From assembly GCA_000499405.2 (NCBI GenBank), contig HG738137.1, positions 25,351,843-25,415,842 of the forward strand: 64,000 nt of DNA. The letters are read 5' to 3'. The notes below the pieces were generated by a model, which saw only the letters and a program-made list of their open reading frames with translations, was not told the origin of the DNA and did not search any database. The position numbers and the translations under genes were made by a program. This DNA is from Onchocerca volvulus (Eukaryota > Nematoda > Chromadorea > Rhabditida > Onchocercidae). Below, piece after piece: positions 24,810 through 37,016 of this stretch (position 1 is its first letter; the number at the start of each line of letters is the position of its first letter).

Positions 24810-27740
24810 TCAATTGTAATTTCCAACTGTAAACGTGTAAGCTTAGTGATATTGTTGATCGGAAACAGAATATATGATTTCATTTGCCAATTTTTAGAAA
24901 TTTCCTCCAATCTTTTTTCGAAATTTTGTTAATGCTAGAAAGGTTAATTTTAAATATTGCAGATTAGGAGGGCTAACTCTACTGAATTTTATTACTAACA
25001 CTGATTCCAGCTTTCTCTTGGAATATTAGTCATCGGGTGATTTCTAGGTAAATTTTTTTGTTTTAGAAAAATTAAATGATCTAAATTTGCTTTAGGTTAT
25101 CAATATTGTTTATAATCTATGATTTACGAATACGAAAATTTCATTTGATATTTCGTTAATCTATTTTGAAATTTCTTCTTTCATACAAGAGAAGAGAAAA
25201 AGATAGAGAAAATATCGAACAGTTTTCCAAAGAAATCTGATGATTCGAAACTAATCTTTTTTCAGGATATATCGAAATGATTCCCGCTAATTCTAAACGG
25301 AATATTAACCCGACCTTCAGTGATATTAAAAATGTGATGCCGAAAAAAAATAAACGTACCGGATTAGCTGATTTGAGCAATGTAAGTTTGGCAATCGCAC
25401 TATAAAAGATCTTCGCTTCATTTCTGTTTCATATCTAATTTCATGTGTTTTAGGCTATCAGTACAACCTTGCATATTAGTTCAAAAACTGGCGAAAATAT
25501 TGAAAAACCCAATAAGGTACAACCTGTTATACGAGCTAAATCTGAAGAACGGAAATCCATACGGTATATTTAACTATTTGATATTCTTGGTGTCAGTTTC
25601 GGTTAGTATTGGAAAATAAAAGTGATTAACTACCGAATATCGATGCCAACAGTACAGATTAATATATGAGACTCATAAACTAATAACGATTAATAGGATT
25701 TAAGATCTTAGTTTAAGATAAAGAATTTTTTTCAAATTATTTCAGTATCAGTGAGGCGAAGTATGAAGCCGATTTGGAATCTTCCATACATTTGGACCTA
25801 ACGGTGGGTATTAACAAATATTAATTCTTTGATAGAAATTTTTGAAAATTAAATTAGCATCGATAACAGCTATAAAAAAATAACGCGCAGAAATGAAATT
25901 CTAATAACTTCAGATTTGGATGGACCCATGTCCGGAATTTGATTATGATGCTAAAAATTATGGAGATCCTTTTCAAGTTCCTGAATATGCAATGGACATC
26001 TTTAATTACTATCATTATCGGGAGGTAGTTTTTTTCCTTTCTTTTTTTCAATATCTTCATTTATGACACATCGTTTCATATAGTATCATGTTTTGCAGAG
26101 CTCTGCGTACTTATACATGTTTACGTGGTGTGTATAGTTACGTTAAAATTTAATGCAGCTATTAGATTAAAAATCTCAAGTACTTTTTTTTCAGATAAAC
26201 TTTCGTCCTTTTGATTATCTAAATAGACATCCACAATTGAAAAAAATCCGTCGTGCAAAAGTTATTGATTGGTTTGTACGATGTCAGGAAGATTTTGAGG
26301 TCAATCATGAAGTGCTATATCATGCAGTCAAATTGTTTGATCTATACATGTGTGTCACCTATAATATGGAGCAGTTTGATTACATCGGAGCAGCTTCAAT
26401 GATTGTTGCAGCGAAAGTTGATGTATGTTGACGAATATATTTCTTTTTTCTACTTTTTAATTTATCAACAATTTACATATTCTCAAATACTAAATCTAAC
26501 TTTAGTTTGCTTTTGATAACCTAATAGAAATTGAAGTTATCATTTTATGTGATTGATATTAAGTTTTATAGTGTTTTAAATTTAACCAATCTTTCAGTGC
26601 TTTCATAGTATCATTGCAAAAAAATTTTTTTCTTGTTATTGACTTCTAATTTCAGCAGCAAGGTCCTCCTCTTCCGGATGATTTTATAAATCTTCCTGTT
26701 ACTCAGAGGACCAAAATAATCAATAGTTACGAACGGAAAATCTTGACTGCACTTAATTGCGATATTAATTTTCCGCTTTCATACCGTTTTTTGCGACGTT
26801 ACTCTCGTGCTGGAGGTATGGACATGCCAACACTCACAATGGCACGTTATGTGCTAGAAACATCGCTTCTTTTCTACGAATTTATCAGCGTTCCGGATAG
26901 TTTAATGGCTGCCGCAGCTTTACTTCTTTCTATGAGGATGTTAAGAGTTGGAGACTGGGTATGATAATTTTAATTTTCCCATGTTGCACGGCTAAATTTT
27001 ACATCTCAATTTAAATCGGAATATTCAAAAATATTGATTTTCATGAAGATCATTTTAAGATGATTGTATTTTTAGACGACAAAGCTGATTAAATATTCGG
27101 GTTATAAACTGGAGCATGTAGAACCGCTTATGTGGCGTTTAAATCATATGATGAAGATGCGTTCGAAAGTCTATCCAGCATGCATAAGTATAGAGGAGAA
27201 ATACAGCCATCCGTAAGTGTACATTTCACAAATTTCACTTTATAATAGAGTTAGTAAAGAATGAATGAGTGAGATATTCAAGACTTTCTTAGTACTCCAT
27301 TATCTTACAAAAGTGACCATTCACTGCTGTAGTGATACAGATTCTGATGGAATATTTTTCAGAATCTTCTATAATGTTGCTGATGTACAACTACTTCCGG
27401 ACAAGCGCCCACGTAATGAACCAGTTGGACCACCTGTAGGTCTTGGTTTCGCAACTGTAGAAGTTGTTTGAGGTATTTTAACTGGCTAAGGCAGGTATAG
27501 GTAGGAAAAGAAAAGAAGGACTCCGAGATGGTGAAATAGAAGAGAACTTATCTGTTCACCTCTTCACATAGTTATAATTATTCCGGAATATATCACCAAA
27601 ATCCAGAAACAAACCAAATTACGTAATTACTGATAAAAGGGAAAAGAAATAAAGACAAGGAATATTACAGTTTTAGACGAGTCTGTCAAATGATCGTTTG
27701 CGATGAAAATTTAAATTGGTCTTTAACAAAGTAAGAAACA
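24810..27740 (+). repeat. Segmental duplication, left copy (contains cyclin gene 1)
   Basis: Sequence from upstream of the cyclin start through its 3' flank is recognisably the same as 38825-41720. Shared flank words include AAATTTAAATTGGTCTTTAA downstream of both genes. Divergence is clear in the 5' half and flanks but absent in the exon 6-8 region. Confidence 0.85.
25277..27471 (+). CDS. B-type cyclin, CYB-3-like, gene copy 1 (386 aa, 8 exons)
   Basis: Regulatory subunit of a mitotic/meiotic cyclin-dependent kinase. Exons: 25277-25381, 25454-25563, 25746-25803, 25914-26024, 26195-26422, 26656-26958, 27076-27212, 27363-27471. Phases agree and the sum is 1161 nt. A TTTTTTCAG acceptor lies 11 bases before the ATG, consistent with spliced-leader trans-splicing. 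A destruction box RTGLADLSN (residues 27-35, the RxxLxxxxN form) ends exactly at the exon 1 boundary. The first cyclin fold carries IRRAKVIDW (146-154), the counterpart of the MRAILVDW kinase-contact motif. The second fold begins with YRFLRRYSR (about 247-255), favouring the B3 subfamily. Assignment to cyclin B is firm; assignment to B3 is inference. It is paralogous to the gene at 39341-41483. Confidence 0.9.
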
Positions 27741-28318
27741 AATGGCATTATTTTTGCTTGTCGAAATTTATTTCTGGATTTCGAGATATGTTTTAGAATA
27801 TTTATTCCTGCCAATTATCCTTTATTTAGTTGCTTCTGCTTCAATTTTTATACAATATTATTTTTTCTATATTTTGTTGCACTGTAAATGCATTTATAGC
27901 ACTTGTTACAAATTATAATATTCTTACATCTCTTTATATTACTAGAATTCTAATGTGTCAAACATTATGTCTTTCTTTTGATTCTCAAAAAAAAAAAAAG
28001 AAAAAAAAAGAAAAAAAAGAAAAAATCCCACAATTATCAAATCGTAGAATTCAACAAAATAAAGCGTTGTTAATATATTACACTTGACACTTGCAATTTG
28101 ACTTGAATTTGAATTTCTACTGCCTTTTTCTGCTTTGACTGACTCGCTATATATTTTTGGATGAATTATTTTTCCAAAACAACTTTATGGATATTACTAA
28201 TCAAATGGGAGCTAACAAATATAGAATATATGATATACATAAAGTATAATACAAAACAGAAGTGATGGTCTCTTCAAGTGAAATTATGGAGTTAAAACTT
28301 CGAGAACATCAAAATATT
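27472..28318. other. Convergent 3' intergenic region
   Basis: Lies between the ends of cyclin copy 1 (plus) and the CNTD1-like gene (minus), so it holds both 3' untranslated regions. An A-rich (AAAAAG)n stretch lies at about 27987-28024. No further gene is seen. Confidence 0.6.
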
Positions 28319-31300
28319 TTAAATTTGAATATTGTTAGTGGTGACAGTAGATCCTTGTTGACTAATGATGCATTCGATTATGGCGACACTCATGTCTGTT
28401 ATATCAGCTAATGGAATATTACTTAGTCGGTGTAATTCGTTTGTGACCTGAAAAAATTGACTAGGATTTTGATCCTTAGATGCAAGGCAATGGATTTCAA
28501 AAAGTTCGTGAAACTGTTTCTTTCCGGAATTTTATAGAAATTGGCAGTTTACTTCATCAGCAGCCTGCATTCCATCGACACAACAAGCAGCAGTCACGAT
28601 CACTCCACACGCTAACAAAAACCAGTCCGCTTGCACGCGACACATTTGTTCACTAAAATTACGAAAATTTAAATTGTTATTCATCCGTTACCGGAATTTT
28701 ATTCGAAATGAAAATGATAATAAATAAGAAATCGATATTTGAAATGCCATTGCAAAATAACGATCAGACCACTCTGTTGCTGTTTCAGACCTCAGCTGGT
28801 GTTTTATTAATTCATAAATTAAGGATAACTTTTACTGGTAATTTAGTCGGAACTTTCTCATAAATTTTATACTTTTCAACATCATCTAATTATCACTACT
28901 CCTAAGCTTCGGAATATGCTCGAATTACTTCTTTTTTGTAATAAAATTTAAGGTTAACTTGGTGGAAGTTTCATGAAAAATTGTAAACTTCAGGAATTAT
29001 GTCAATAAAGGTGCTTCTTATTGTCATAAAGAGCAGTTAATGGAAACAGCATGGAAATAATTTTGAAAAAAAAACCGTGTAACAATGTTTGCCGATGGAC
29101 CCATTACATTAACCATCATCCTTTTGTACACATCGTTCCAGTGAATGAAAACACAATCCAATACCAGCAAGATATATTGCCAATAATTACCTCCATCAAC
29201 ACTGTGTTCCCATTTCGTCTCTGAAATTATGCAAGTTATTAGCATTATGTGGACTATCCTGCCAATCCATATAATATACACAAAAAAATTCTCATTATGC
29301 ACAATTATAGTTTTTAAGTAATTTTTAATCCATTTAGTGATCAACCTCTTTCAGGAATATTTCTCGTTTCTTACTGAGATATCGAATAGAATAGTAAAGA
29401 TAATATGATTAATGCGATTATTTAATTATTAAATTTTCATAACTTAAAAAATTCAGCAAATTTCAAATGTTTAAAAGTTTCAAATTCCGACTTACTAAGA
29501 ATTTTAAACAATGATTCGATATAAACGAGTGGAGTGCAATGATAAGCAGGTTCCCAATCAATCATCGATAAAACGCGTAATTCAGATCGTACAACAGATT
29601 CTTCTGTATAAGCAAATCCCAAAGTTTTCAAACATAACTTTACTGTTTTGATTGACAAACTCTATAAAAAATGAATGCACTATCGACAACTCAAATAAAA
29701 AGCTTTCTTCCCGTTCCTTTTTTTTGTATAATTTCATATAAACGACTTGCTAAGTCTATCAGAAAACTGAAATTGACGTCATCTTTAGATAAATAGCTTT
29801 TTCTATTTGAAAAGCCACACATTATCCCAACAGCAGTACATAGTTGGACGTTATGGTGATAGAACTCGGTCCTGTTATTAGAACTTCAAAACAACCCTTT
29901 CAGAATTCTCCAATCTAAGATGATTCAAGGAATTTATGCATTCAAAAGTATTGGCTTTTCGGAAAATTGTGATTACTTTCCTATTTCGATTTTTCGAAAG
30001 TCATAATGCGATGAAGCTATTTTGCCTACCAGCATGTGTAATTAGTCTAACCATTCATAACTATATAGAGGATGTAAAGCAATTTTTTCTTTTAATGTTT
30101 CGAATTTTAAAAGTAGAATTCATCAAATAAACTTACGTCATGATAGCTGTGCATTTTGGAGGCAATTTGAATTGCTGAAAGCATTCGTAGCGTCGTTTGA
30201 CGTGATAACGTTGCTTCGATACGATTCCATTCCTGGTATTTCTTCCGATCGGATCGTTTCGAGTTGTATACACTTTCATGCAAGCGACTAACTAATTGTA
30301 CCATAAAACTATAAATGACTTTTTCAGACAAATAGTTCAAGTATTTTTCAGTAATATATAATTTAACTTAAAGGGAATAACTAGAGAAGAATCAAATTAT
30401 TTCATTTCATTAATGTAATTAACGATAAGCAAAGCTGCTGTTAAAAAAGAATTATCACTAAAAAAGGTAGAGATCTAGTAATCTTCAAATTTAATCTTCA
30501 AATATTCTGTTTCTTTCTCATTCATAAACGTAAGATAGTAAGAAGAATATATCAAATATTTTTGCTTACTTGTCAAATATTAACAATGCACTGTATTTCA
30601 CTTCTTGTGGTAGACGAAGTCTTGTACAAGCAGTAAAAATATATTCAGCAGAGCGAGGTGTATGAAAAACATGATTCCATTCATTCTGCAAATTCATAAA
30701 AATTAATCGCATGAAAATAAGCTGAGGATTTTAAATCATCATAAATGATATAACAGGATTTCACGTGAAAATTTCGATTAATCTTTCATTTTAGTCATAT
30801 TCGATTTCAACTTCATGATTCTTAGCTTAGATTAGTAATGTCAAGAAAAGTGTGCAGCACCATCAATTGTTTTGATGGATTATAAAACTGATCATTTATT
30901 TATTTATTTTCTAATAAATAATCAGTTAATTGACAGATCCGAAAATTACAGCATCACTGATTCGCCGGCTATTTTCGGCAGCAAGTACACTAAGCCAATC
31001 ATTGTACATATCCGGATGAAGACAAGCAGTTTTATCCAGGAAATCTGGATCCATTATTCGGAAAGCCTAAAATATTCTTGAATATGTATGATGAAATATA
31101 TATATCAGATTTCATCAACGAATACATAGTATTACTGTATATTTGTAATAAAAACGATGTAAACAATCATCCAAAATTTATAAACATTTTAAAATATCCA
31201 AGCTAAATTTGAAAATTTCTAAAATTTATGAAAAAAAATCTGTCAATTCATCTTTTTTCATATTTTATCCACAATAAATTTTAATATTTTTCATACCTGA

Positions 31301-31347
31301 TCAGTTTCGGTGTCATCATTGCTCTTTTCTTCTTCTGGTTCTGTCAT
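28319..31347 (-). CDS. CNTD1/COSA-1-like cyclin-domain protein (336 aa, 8 exons)
   Basis: Homologue of CNTD1 (human) and COSA-1 (C. elegans), a cyclin-fold protein that marks and stabilises meiotic crossover sites. Exons on the minus strand: 31347-31297, 31066-30935, 30685-30570, 30308-30137, 29661-29496, 29220-29076, 28652-28553, 28447-28319. Phases agree and the sum is 1011 nt. The length of 336 aa is close to human CNTD1 as I remember it (about 330). Matching blocks in order are FMVQLV, LRMLSAIQIASKM, LGFAYTEESVVRSELRVL, PLVYIESLFKIL, ADWFLLACGVIVTAA and the closing SNIPLADI region. A TTTCAG acceptor (31407-31405) lies 57 bases before the ATG. The exon 3-4 junction uses a weaker acceptor (TTTATAG). 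The family call rests on residue patterns recalled from memory, not a search. Confidence 0.78.
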
Positions 31348-31404
31348 ATTATCAAATTGTTGAAAACATATAATGTGTAAAATTTTCAAACAAATTTGGC
31401 AAAA

Positions 31405-32487
31405 CTGAAAAAAAAAAATTGTTTAAAATTAAAATTTTTTAAGTTTTTCAAACAAAAAAAAATTTTTTGAAAATAAACAGACTAAATATCAGCAATATTA
31501 AAAAAGAGCGAAAAAAAGATCATTTTATTTCAAAGGTTAAAGGCCAAAGAAGGATAATATCCGTAACCGAAAACATCATATTTGCCGGAAATTTGCCCGC
31601 ATTAGCTAACCTCCTTTACAATCATAAATGTATGCTTATATAGCACTAATATCATCCCTCATTTGTGTGCAGATGTGTACGTGCATTTTATGCAATATGT
31701 ACGTGCGTAAAGCCATTATCCATTTTTGGAATGGATGAGATGCGTGTTTTTTTTAGGCTAAAAATTTGCTTCTTTATTGTTGGGTAGGTGGAAGGTACAT
31801 GATTTATTGCGTGGGGAGAATGTTTATGCTTATGTATTTTATGAAGGTTATGTGAATCATTACGTGGGAATCGAATATTTGTTTATACGTGTATATTTTT
31901 ATGAAGGTCACGTGCATTACGTGAGGATCAAATATTTACTTATTTATGCGTGCATGTTTTATCTTAAGCTTTGAATTATTTTAGTAATAAATTTTTGCTT
32001 ATGTGTGTTTATGTTCGCAAACACATATTTAAGTGATGAGATTAATTAGTAGAAATAGTGTATAAGAAGAAGAAATAAGCAATAAATTTTGTTGAATTAT
32101 TTGCTTTAAAATTTAATAAAGCAAGATACAACTTTAATATTATTATTTACAATTTCGTCTCCATTGCTGCTTAGTTCTCTTTATATTTGGATTTTTTTTT
32201 TAAAAAAAAGTATTAAATTTATATAGGCTTCTTTATATATTTATCTTATACTTTTATCTGAACTAATTTACATCTAATTTATGCTATTGTGTGAAACAGC
32301 ATGTTAAATACGGAAGCATAACCAAAGTATATTTTGAGGTATAATTTTTACAATAGAACTAATTCAACGCATATATGAGATTTGATTATTACTAAAAAAT
32401 TGACATCTGAACGTCTTTTTTATGATTAGTGGAATTGTTGAAAATGAAATAGAATAAGTGATTAGTCTTTCTCTTTCATCGCTTCAG
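31405..32487. promoter_or_regulatory. Shared divergent promoter region
   Basis: This 1.1-kb interval separates the start of the CNTD1-like gene (minus) from the start of the membrane-protein gene (plus), so both promoters must lie here. It contains many ACGTG and CACGTG words between 31670 and 31950 and a two-copy tandem repeat. No TATA box can be singled out in this AT-rich DNA. Confidence 0.45.
31832..31955 (+). repeat. Two tandem copies of about 60 bp with ACGTG words
   Basis: Each copy runs TTTATGAAGGT(T/C)A(T/C)GTG, ATTACGTG(G/A)G, ATC(G/A)AATATTT and ends in an ACGTGTAT or GCGTGCATG segment. A perfect CACGTG lies near 31907. Confidence 0.7.
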
Positions 32488-32493
32488 ATTTCC

Positions 32494-34477
32494 ATGAATA
32501 TCTCTTCGCAGCGAATGTTAAATTCCCTTCAGAGGGATGCCATCAAACTGACTTCATCTATTATCAATAAACAACGACGACATCTTTGGATTTGTTCACA
32601 GATACATTCTCGAGTGAGTTTATTTGTTATATTAATGCATCAGAATATAAGTTTAGAAGTAAAAATTGATAGTTGCCCGGAAATTTCCGCAATTTATCGT
32701 TATGCCAGTGCTGAAGTATTAAGACATTCCAATCACAATCTAGAATCAAAAATTGGTTATTAATTGATGCTAATTACAGACAATCTTTTTCGCGGTACAA
32801 ATTTTACTGGTTATTTTATCTCTGGTAATATTATGTGGCAATTTGGACGAATCATCATGGCGCAGTTTTGAATACTTTTTTCGAACGATTTTCGCTTGTG
32901 CTATTTTTTTTGCGTTCGTTACTTCTTGAATGTTATTGTAATTTTAGCAGCAAGTTAGGTTGTTAATACATCTCTAATTATATTCCTAACAATTTAGGTA
33001 GCTTGACTATATATTTATCTTCATAACTTGAAATAATATATTTTGCTTACTTTCACACCATCTAATTTTTTTTTATATTGAATTTCAGATTTTTTTTTCT
33101 TTCAGGGCAATTTCTGGAATTTGGGCATTAAAACTCGCAGATAATGTACATGAAAATAGGTGCCGAATGGCGGAACAATGGTTTACTTCTCCCAAATTCA
33201 TTATTATTCCATCCTACATCGTACAGGTTTGCATAAAAATTTATGGAAGAAAAATTATGACGCGTAATGATTTCTTTGAAAAAACATATTCATCTATGAA
33301 CTTCTGTCGTAAATAAAAATATTTGTAGCATATAGGAATTCTACATCCTAAATCCGAAACCCCGGAAGGACTTATAAGCCTAATTTTCTATCAAAGTTGT
33401 GTTTAAAATATTTATTGCTTAAGATCGGCTGCATAATTTACTTGGCATACGAAGTTTTCTACTACTCGATATATTGCATATCGTACGCGAAACAATCGTT
33501 GTTAATTGTGTTCCTTGGTGTTTTCATTCCAATTTCGTTTATATCTTTCGTGATTTTGTACATTTTCGCTGCCGAAATTGATTGCTTTATGTACATAATC
33601 AGTCGTCTTCGCCGTTCGCAATATCCAGCCTCTTTGCTGAACAGACGTAATTTAAATAATGGTAAATGAATCTTATTATTTTTTTTAATCAATTCTAATG
33701 AATTCTAGTCGCTAAGTATTACACGTTTTGGGCAATAAACGGAACTTTAGTAAAAATGAGGTGTTTTGAACACTGCTATTTTGTTTGTTCTGTAGCTAAG
33801 TTATCAAATGTTTTAATTTCAGTGAAGTTTTTAGAATGTTTCCTCACACAATATCTCCTTAATGTTTACTTTTAATATTCACTAATGATTGTTATCACTG
33901 TTCTGCTTATGCAGGAATATCGGATTTGTTAGAAATATCATCTTTTATTTGAAGCATACGATTAGGGAAAAACGTTTGCTTGTAATGGGTAAGTCGGAAT
34001 TAGAATATAATGTAATAAATCTCATTTTAATTTCAATTTGACAGCTAAATTAGTATTTTAATTTATTTTGCAGTCCATATTTATTTTGTTTAGTCAAATT
34101 ACAGGAAGACTTCCATTTGAATCAGTACCATCAAGAAACCGTCTTCTCCCCACGGATATGTTGCATGAACAAAAACGAACAAAGACATTGGGATCAGATC
34201 ATTGGAATCCTGTTACTCTTGATAGGTGAAAAATCTTACTTCTCATTTGTGTTTTTTTTTTTTTTTCTCCATAATTATTTTCTACAAAAATTTCAGTGGG
34301 TCAAAGAAAATATGCAGTAATATGGAAAACAAAATTGAAGTGATGCCTACCACGCACGCAGCACATAATATGGAGCCATTTTACTCGGAATGTTCGCGAA
34401 AAGGTATCTCAGTGATCAATTTTCAGCTGGACACCGTTCCGGAAGAATCCTCAAAATCCACGATTTCTTTGTCATAA
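32494..34477 (+). CDS. Predicted four-helix membrane protein, unknown function (7 exons)
   Basis: I do not recognise the family. Exons: 32494-32613, 32780-32913, 33106-33226, 33397-33661, 33915-33988, 34105-34225, 34297-34477. A CTTCAG acceptor ends 6 bases before the ATG. Four hydrophobic segments are predicted at about residues 41-60, 70-92, 130-152 and 160-186, so the N-terminus and the long polar C-terminal tail (ending near 34477) lie on the same side. The tail is Ser-rich and contains acidic and basic clusters. The model has one unresolved junction. Exon 4 ends in phase 1, but exon 5 is open, and joins exon 6 in frame, only if entered in phase 2. With the visible sites the protein would stop 15 codons after exon 4. 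A missed mini-exon, an unusual splice site or a one-base sequence error could explain this. Confidence 0.6.
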
Positions 34478-35820
34478 TATCAACTTATTTTCTGAATATT
34501 TTCAACCATTAAATATGTATTCATATTCTTTGTGCGGAATGTTACTTGAAAAAGTATTAATATTTCTGACTGATTGATTTAATTCATCGATACAATCACG
34601 AATTTCTTGAATATTCAGCATTAGAAATTTTATAATCATGTTGTAAGGTATGAAGTTATGGAAAATTATAGTTAGTAGAATTGAACAGTTTATTCTAACT
34701 AGTTTAAATTAAGTTTTTTTAGTAAACAGTCTGACGTAACTAAATGGTTTTTTTTTTTCTCTCTTAAATAACAAATTAAGCATTTCTCTGTAATTTTGAA
34801 TGTTCTTTTGAAGAGATGTTTTGTAATTATATCTGGTTGGTAAATGTTATTCCCTTTATTGTCTTAGGAATCGTGTAACAAAATGATCCCGAATAGATTG
34901 GAAGTTAACAAAGGTTCTTTAATCGAACTTTTTAAATGATCAACTTTTTAAACGTCTGTTGCGAAGGTGAATTAATTCATGAAACAATGAGGCATTTATT
35001 TTTGATACAGATCTATAATAGTTTATTTATACTTGCCATGCATAATGTAATTGTATAACTCAAGCAATTACAGGCAAATTGCTGTATAGAGCGGAAACTC
35101 GCACTATCCTGAAAGGTTACAAATATAGCATTCTTTTTCTTAGTTTCAAGAATCAGTTCGATCTTGATGAGTCCATTGAACTGATATTAATTACAACATC
35201 TTGAAAACTGCATTGTTATCGGAAGCTTTCATTTATAAAAATTGCGCCTGGAATTTGAATTAGAATTTAATATATATATATATATATATTTATCCAGCAT
35301 ACTGCTTTGCAAATTGATAACCGTTAGGAGACATGATTGTGTTATTTAGTGACATTTGATAACTTAAAGTTGCATCGTTCTATTAATCTTTATCTCCAAG
35401 AATTTAATTTACATTTCTTTCCAAAGACAATGCCTTTCTAACTTCAAGAGTTATAGCAATATATCGTTTTAAAAAAATGATAGTAAATTGTGTGATTCAA
35501 ATCTCAAATTCATATCTCATTTTATGAATTCAACCAACTTCTGCTAAAAAAAAAAAGATACATAAGGACAATAAAAAAGAATGCTTTTTTAAAAATGTTT
35601 TTCATTTCATCATCCTAGTGAGAAAAGATTTATTAATTAGCAGAGGAAGGATTTCTCGTTTATATTACAAGCAGTTATTAGCGAATAGTAAATTGATCAC
35701 TAGGTGATTCTTTCCTTTGTCCTTGTACATATGTAAAGGTCCTAGAACATTTGATTTTAATCAAAATAACCTGAAAGATTGGGCATGATTGGCAACTGGA
35801 ATAGTTTTGTAGTCCAGCGT
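34478..35820. other. Intergenic, no gene recognised
   Basis: AT-rich sequence with a (TA)n microsatellite at about 35270-35289. It follows the stop codon of the membrane-protein gene, whose 3' untranslated region must be at the left. Nothing else is supported. Confidence 0.55.
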
Positions 35821-36116
35821 TTACAAGCATACATTCGTTAAGGATTCATTTAACTTTTCAATTCTATCCTTAGATATCCAAGAATTTAATCTTTCAAAGA
35901 AAGTATGAGCAATTCTGGTATGGATTAAGTCTTCATATTCTGATTGTATCAAGAGCTCGGTTATTGGATTATACCTTGGAAAATAAATGGGATGTTTATC
36001 TAATTCCGAATTCTCCAGAATTTTTCCTTTCCATTCTAGAATAAGCTTCATTTGCTTATTTCTTCTTCAGTTATTCCTTCTGACTGTGCTTGTTTAATAT
36101 AAACATCCATTCTGCT
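35821..36116 (-). pseudogene. BEL/Pao retrotransposon fragment (RNase H to integrase zinc-binding region)
   Basis: Minus-strand translation contains IKQAQSEGITEEE, then (in another frame) HPIYFPRYNPITELLI and a degraded HTRIAHTFFERL region. This matches the part of Pao polyproteins that leads into the H2C2 zinc-binding domain of integrase. There is a frame change near 36055 and the zinc ligands are incomplete. No LTR is seen next to it. The same IKQAQxEG block forms the downstream end of the larger BEL/Pao element at 57-59 kb. Confidence 0.65.
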
Positions 36117-36384
36117 AATTTCTAGTCGTCACATGTAAATTGATCTTTCACAATTGATAATGGTTTCTTATTAGGTCTCTTGAATTTTATTCACAGTGAC
36201 AGACCTAAACTGGCAAAATGCTTCGAAACTTTTCACACGTTCGAATTCACTCGAAATGTAAAAGAAAATGTAATAAGCTTGAAAAATAACCAATTAACAA
36301 AGCAATCTTTCAGCTTATCGATGCTATAGATATACTATAGATATTGTAAGTTTCACATAAGCAATTTTATTAGTGGGCAAGGTA

Positions 36385-36535
36385 AAATGTCATATTTTCA
36401 ATTGAAAAGCTTTTTTTGCAGCGAGAGTAGCTATGGTTAATAATTATTTCGTAGATTCCAAATACATCGATGCTGCTGTTAATTTGGAATTCGGTTGAGA
36501 TTATACTAAGTCGTCGTTGGGTTTACTGAATGGAT
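36385..36535 (+). repeat. Helitron internal fragment
   Basis: Resembles 37845-38035 inside the Helitron at 37017-38109. Both copies run from a CAATTGAAAA/CAGTTGAAAA word through (G/A)(C/G)TAGCTA(T/G)G, an AATACATCGATGCTG/AATGCATCGATGCTG word and TACTGAATGGATAT/CACTGAATGGATAT. No termini are visible. Confidence 0.6.
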
Positions 36536-36551
36536 ATATATTGTCCTTACC

Positions 36552-36790
36552 AGGTGGAATGACCAGAAAAGCATGGTAGAGATAAATTGTGAATTTATTG
36601 ATCCATATTTAATGAATGGCGATATTATTATTGATATGGGAATTGTTAAAAATTTAGCCATCATCAGAGATTCAATCAAACCTCGAAAACGAAAAGCCAC
36701 TCGAAAGAAGGCAAACTCGAACCTATCTCTAATAGCTGCAAAACTGCTATTACAAAGATATGATGTAATAGTAAAAAGAATCGAAAGGTA
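36552..36790 (+). other. Exon-like open frame between Helitron pieces, unidentified
   Basis: An open frame of about 80 codons, bounded by a CCAG acceptor-like end and a GAAAG|GTAGGT donor-like end. The predicted peptide has an acidic N-terminal half and a basic stretch with KPRKRKATRKK. I do not recognise it. It could be an exon of an unknown gene, a fragment captured by a Helitron, or chance. Confidence 0.3.
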
Positions 36791-37016
36791 GGTCATACAG
36801 ATCTCTTTACTAGACAAAGAAGCACAAAAAATAATCATTAAACCATCTCAAAAAAAAAAAAAAAAAACAGAATACTTTTCGCTATATCCCCAAATTCTGA
36901 AGGTCTCAATCTCTTTTCGATTAGGAATATAGGAAAATTTTGAAAGATGCAATTAACTGTGTAAAGAAGTAGTTAAAGGTCAATTAACGTCACAATTAAT
37001 TTCAAACAAGGATCAA

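Noticed and set aside
27265..27360. Upstream extension of the last cyclin exon as a separate small protein starting at 27265
   Set aside because: The same sequence lies in intron 7 in both cyclin copies, between a good GTAAGT donor and a TTTTTCAG acceptor.
32458..32763. 101-codon frame beginning upstream of the membrane-protein gene
   Set aside because: Its first 40 codons from 32494 are real exon 1, but the rest reads through a GTGAGT donor into intron 1; splicing gives a coherent helix.
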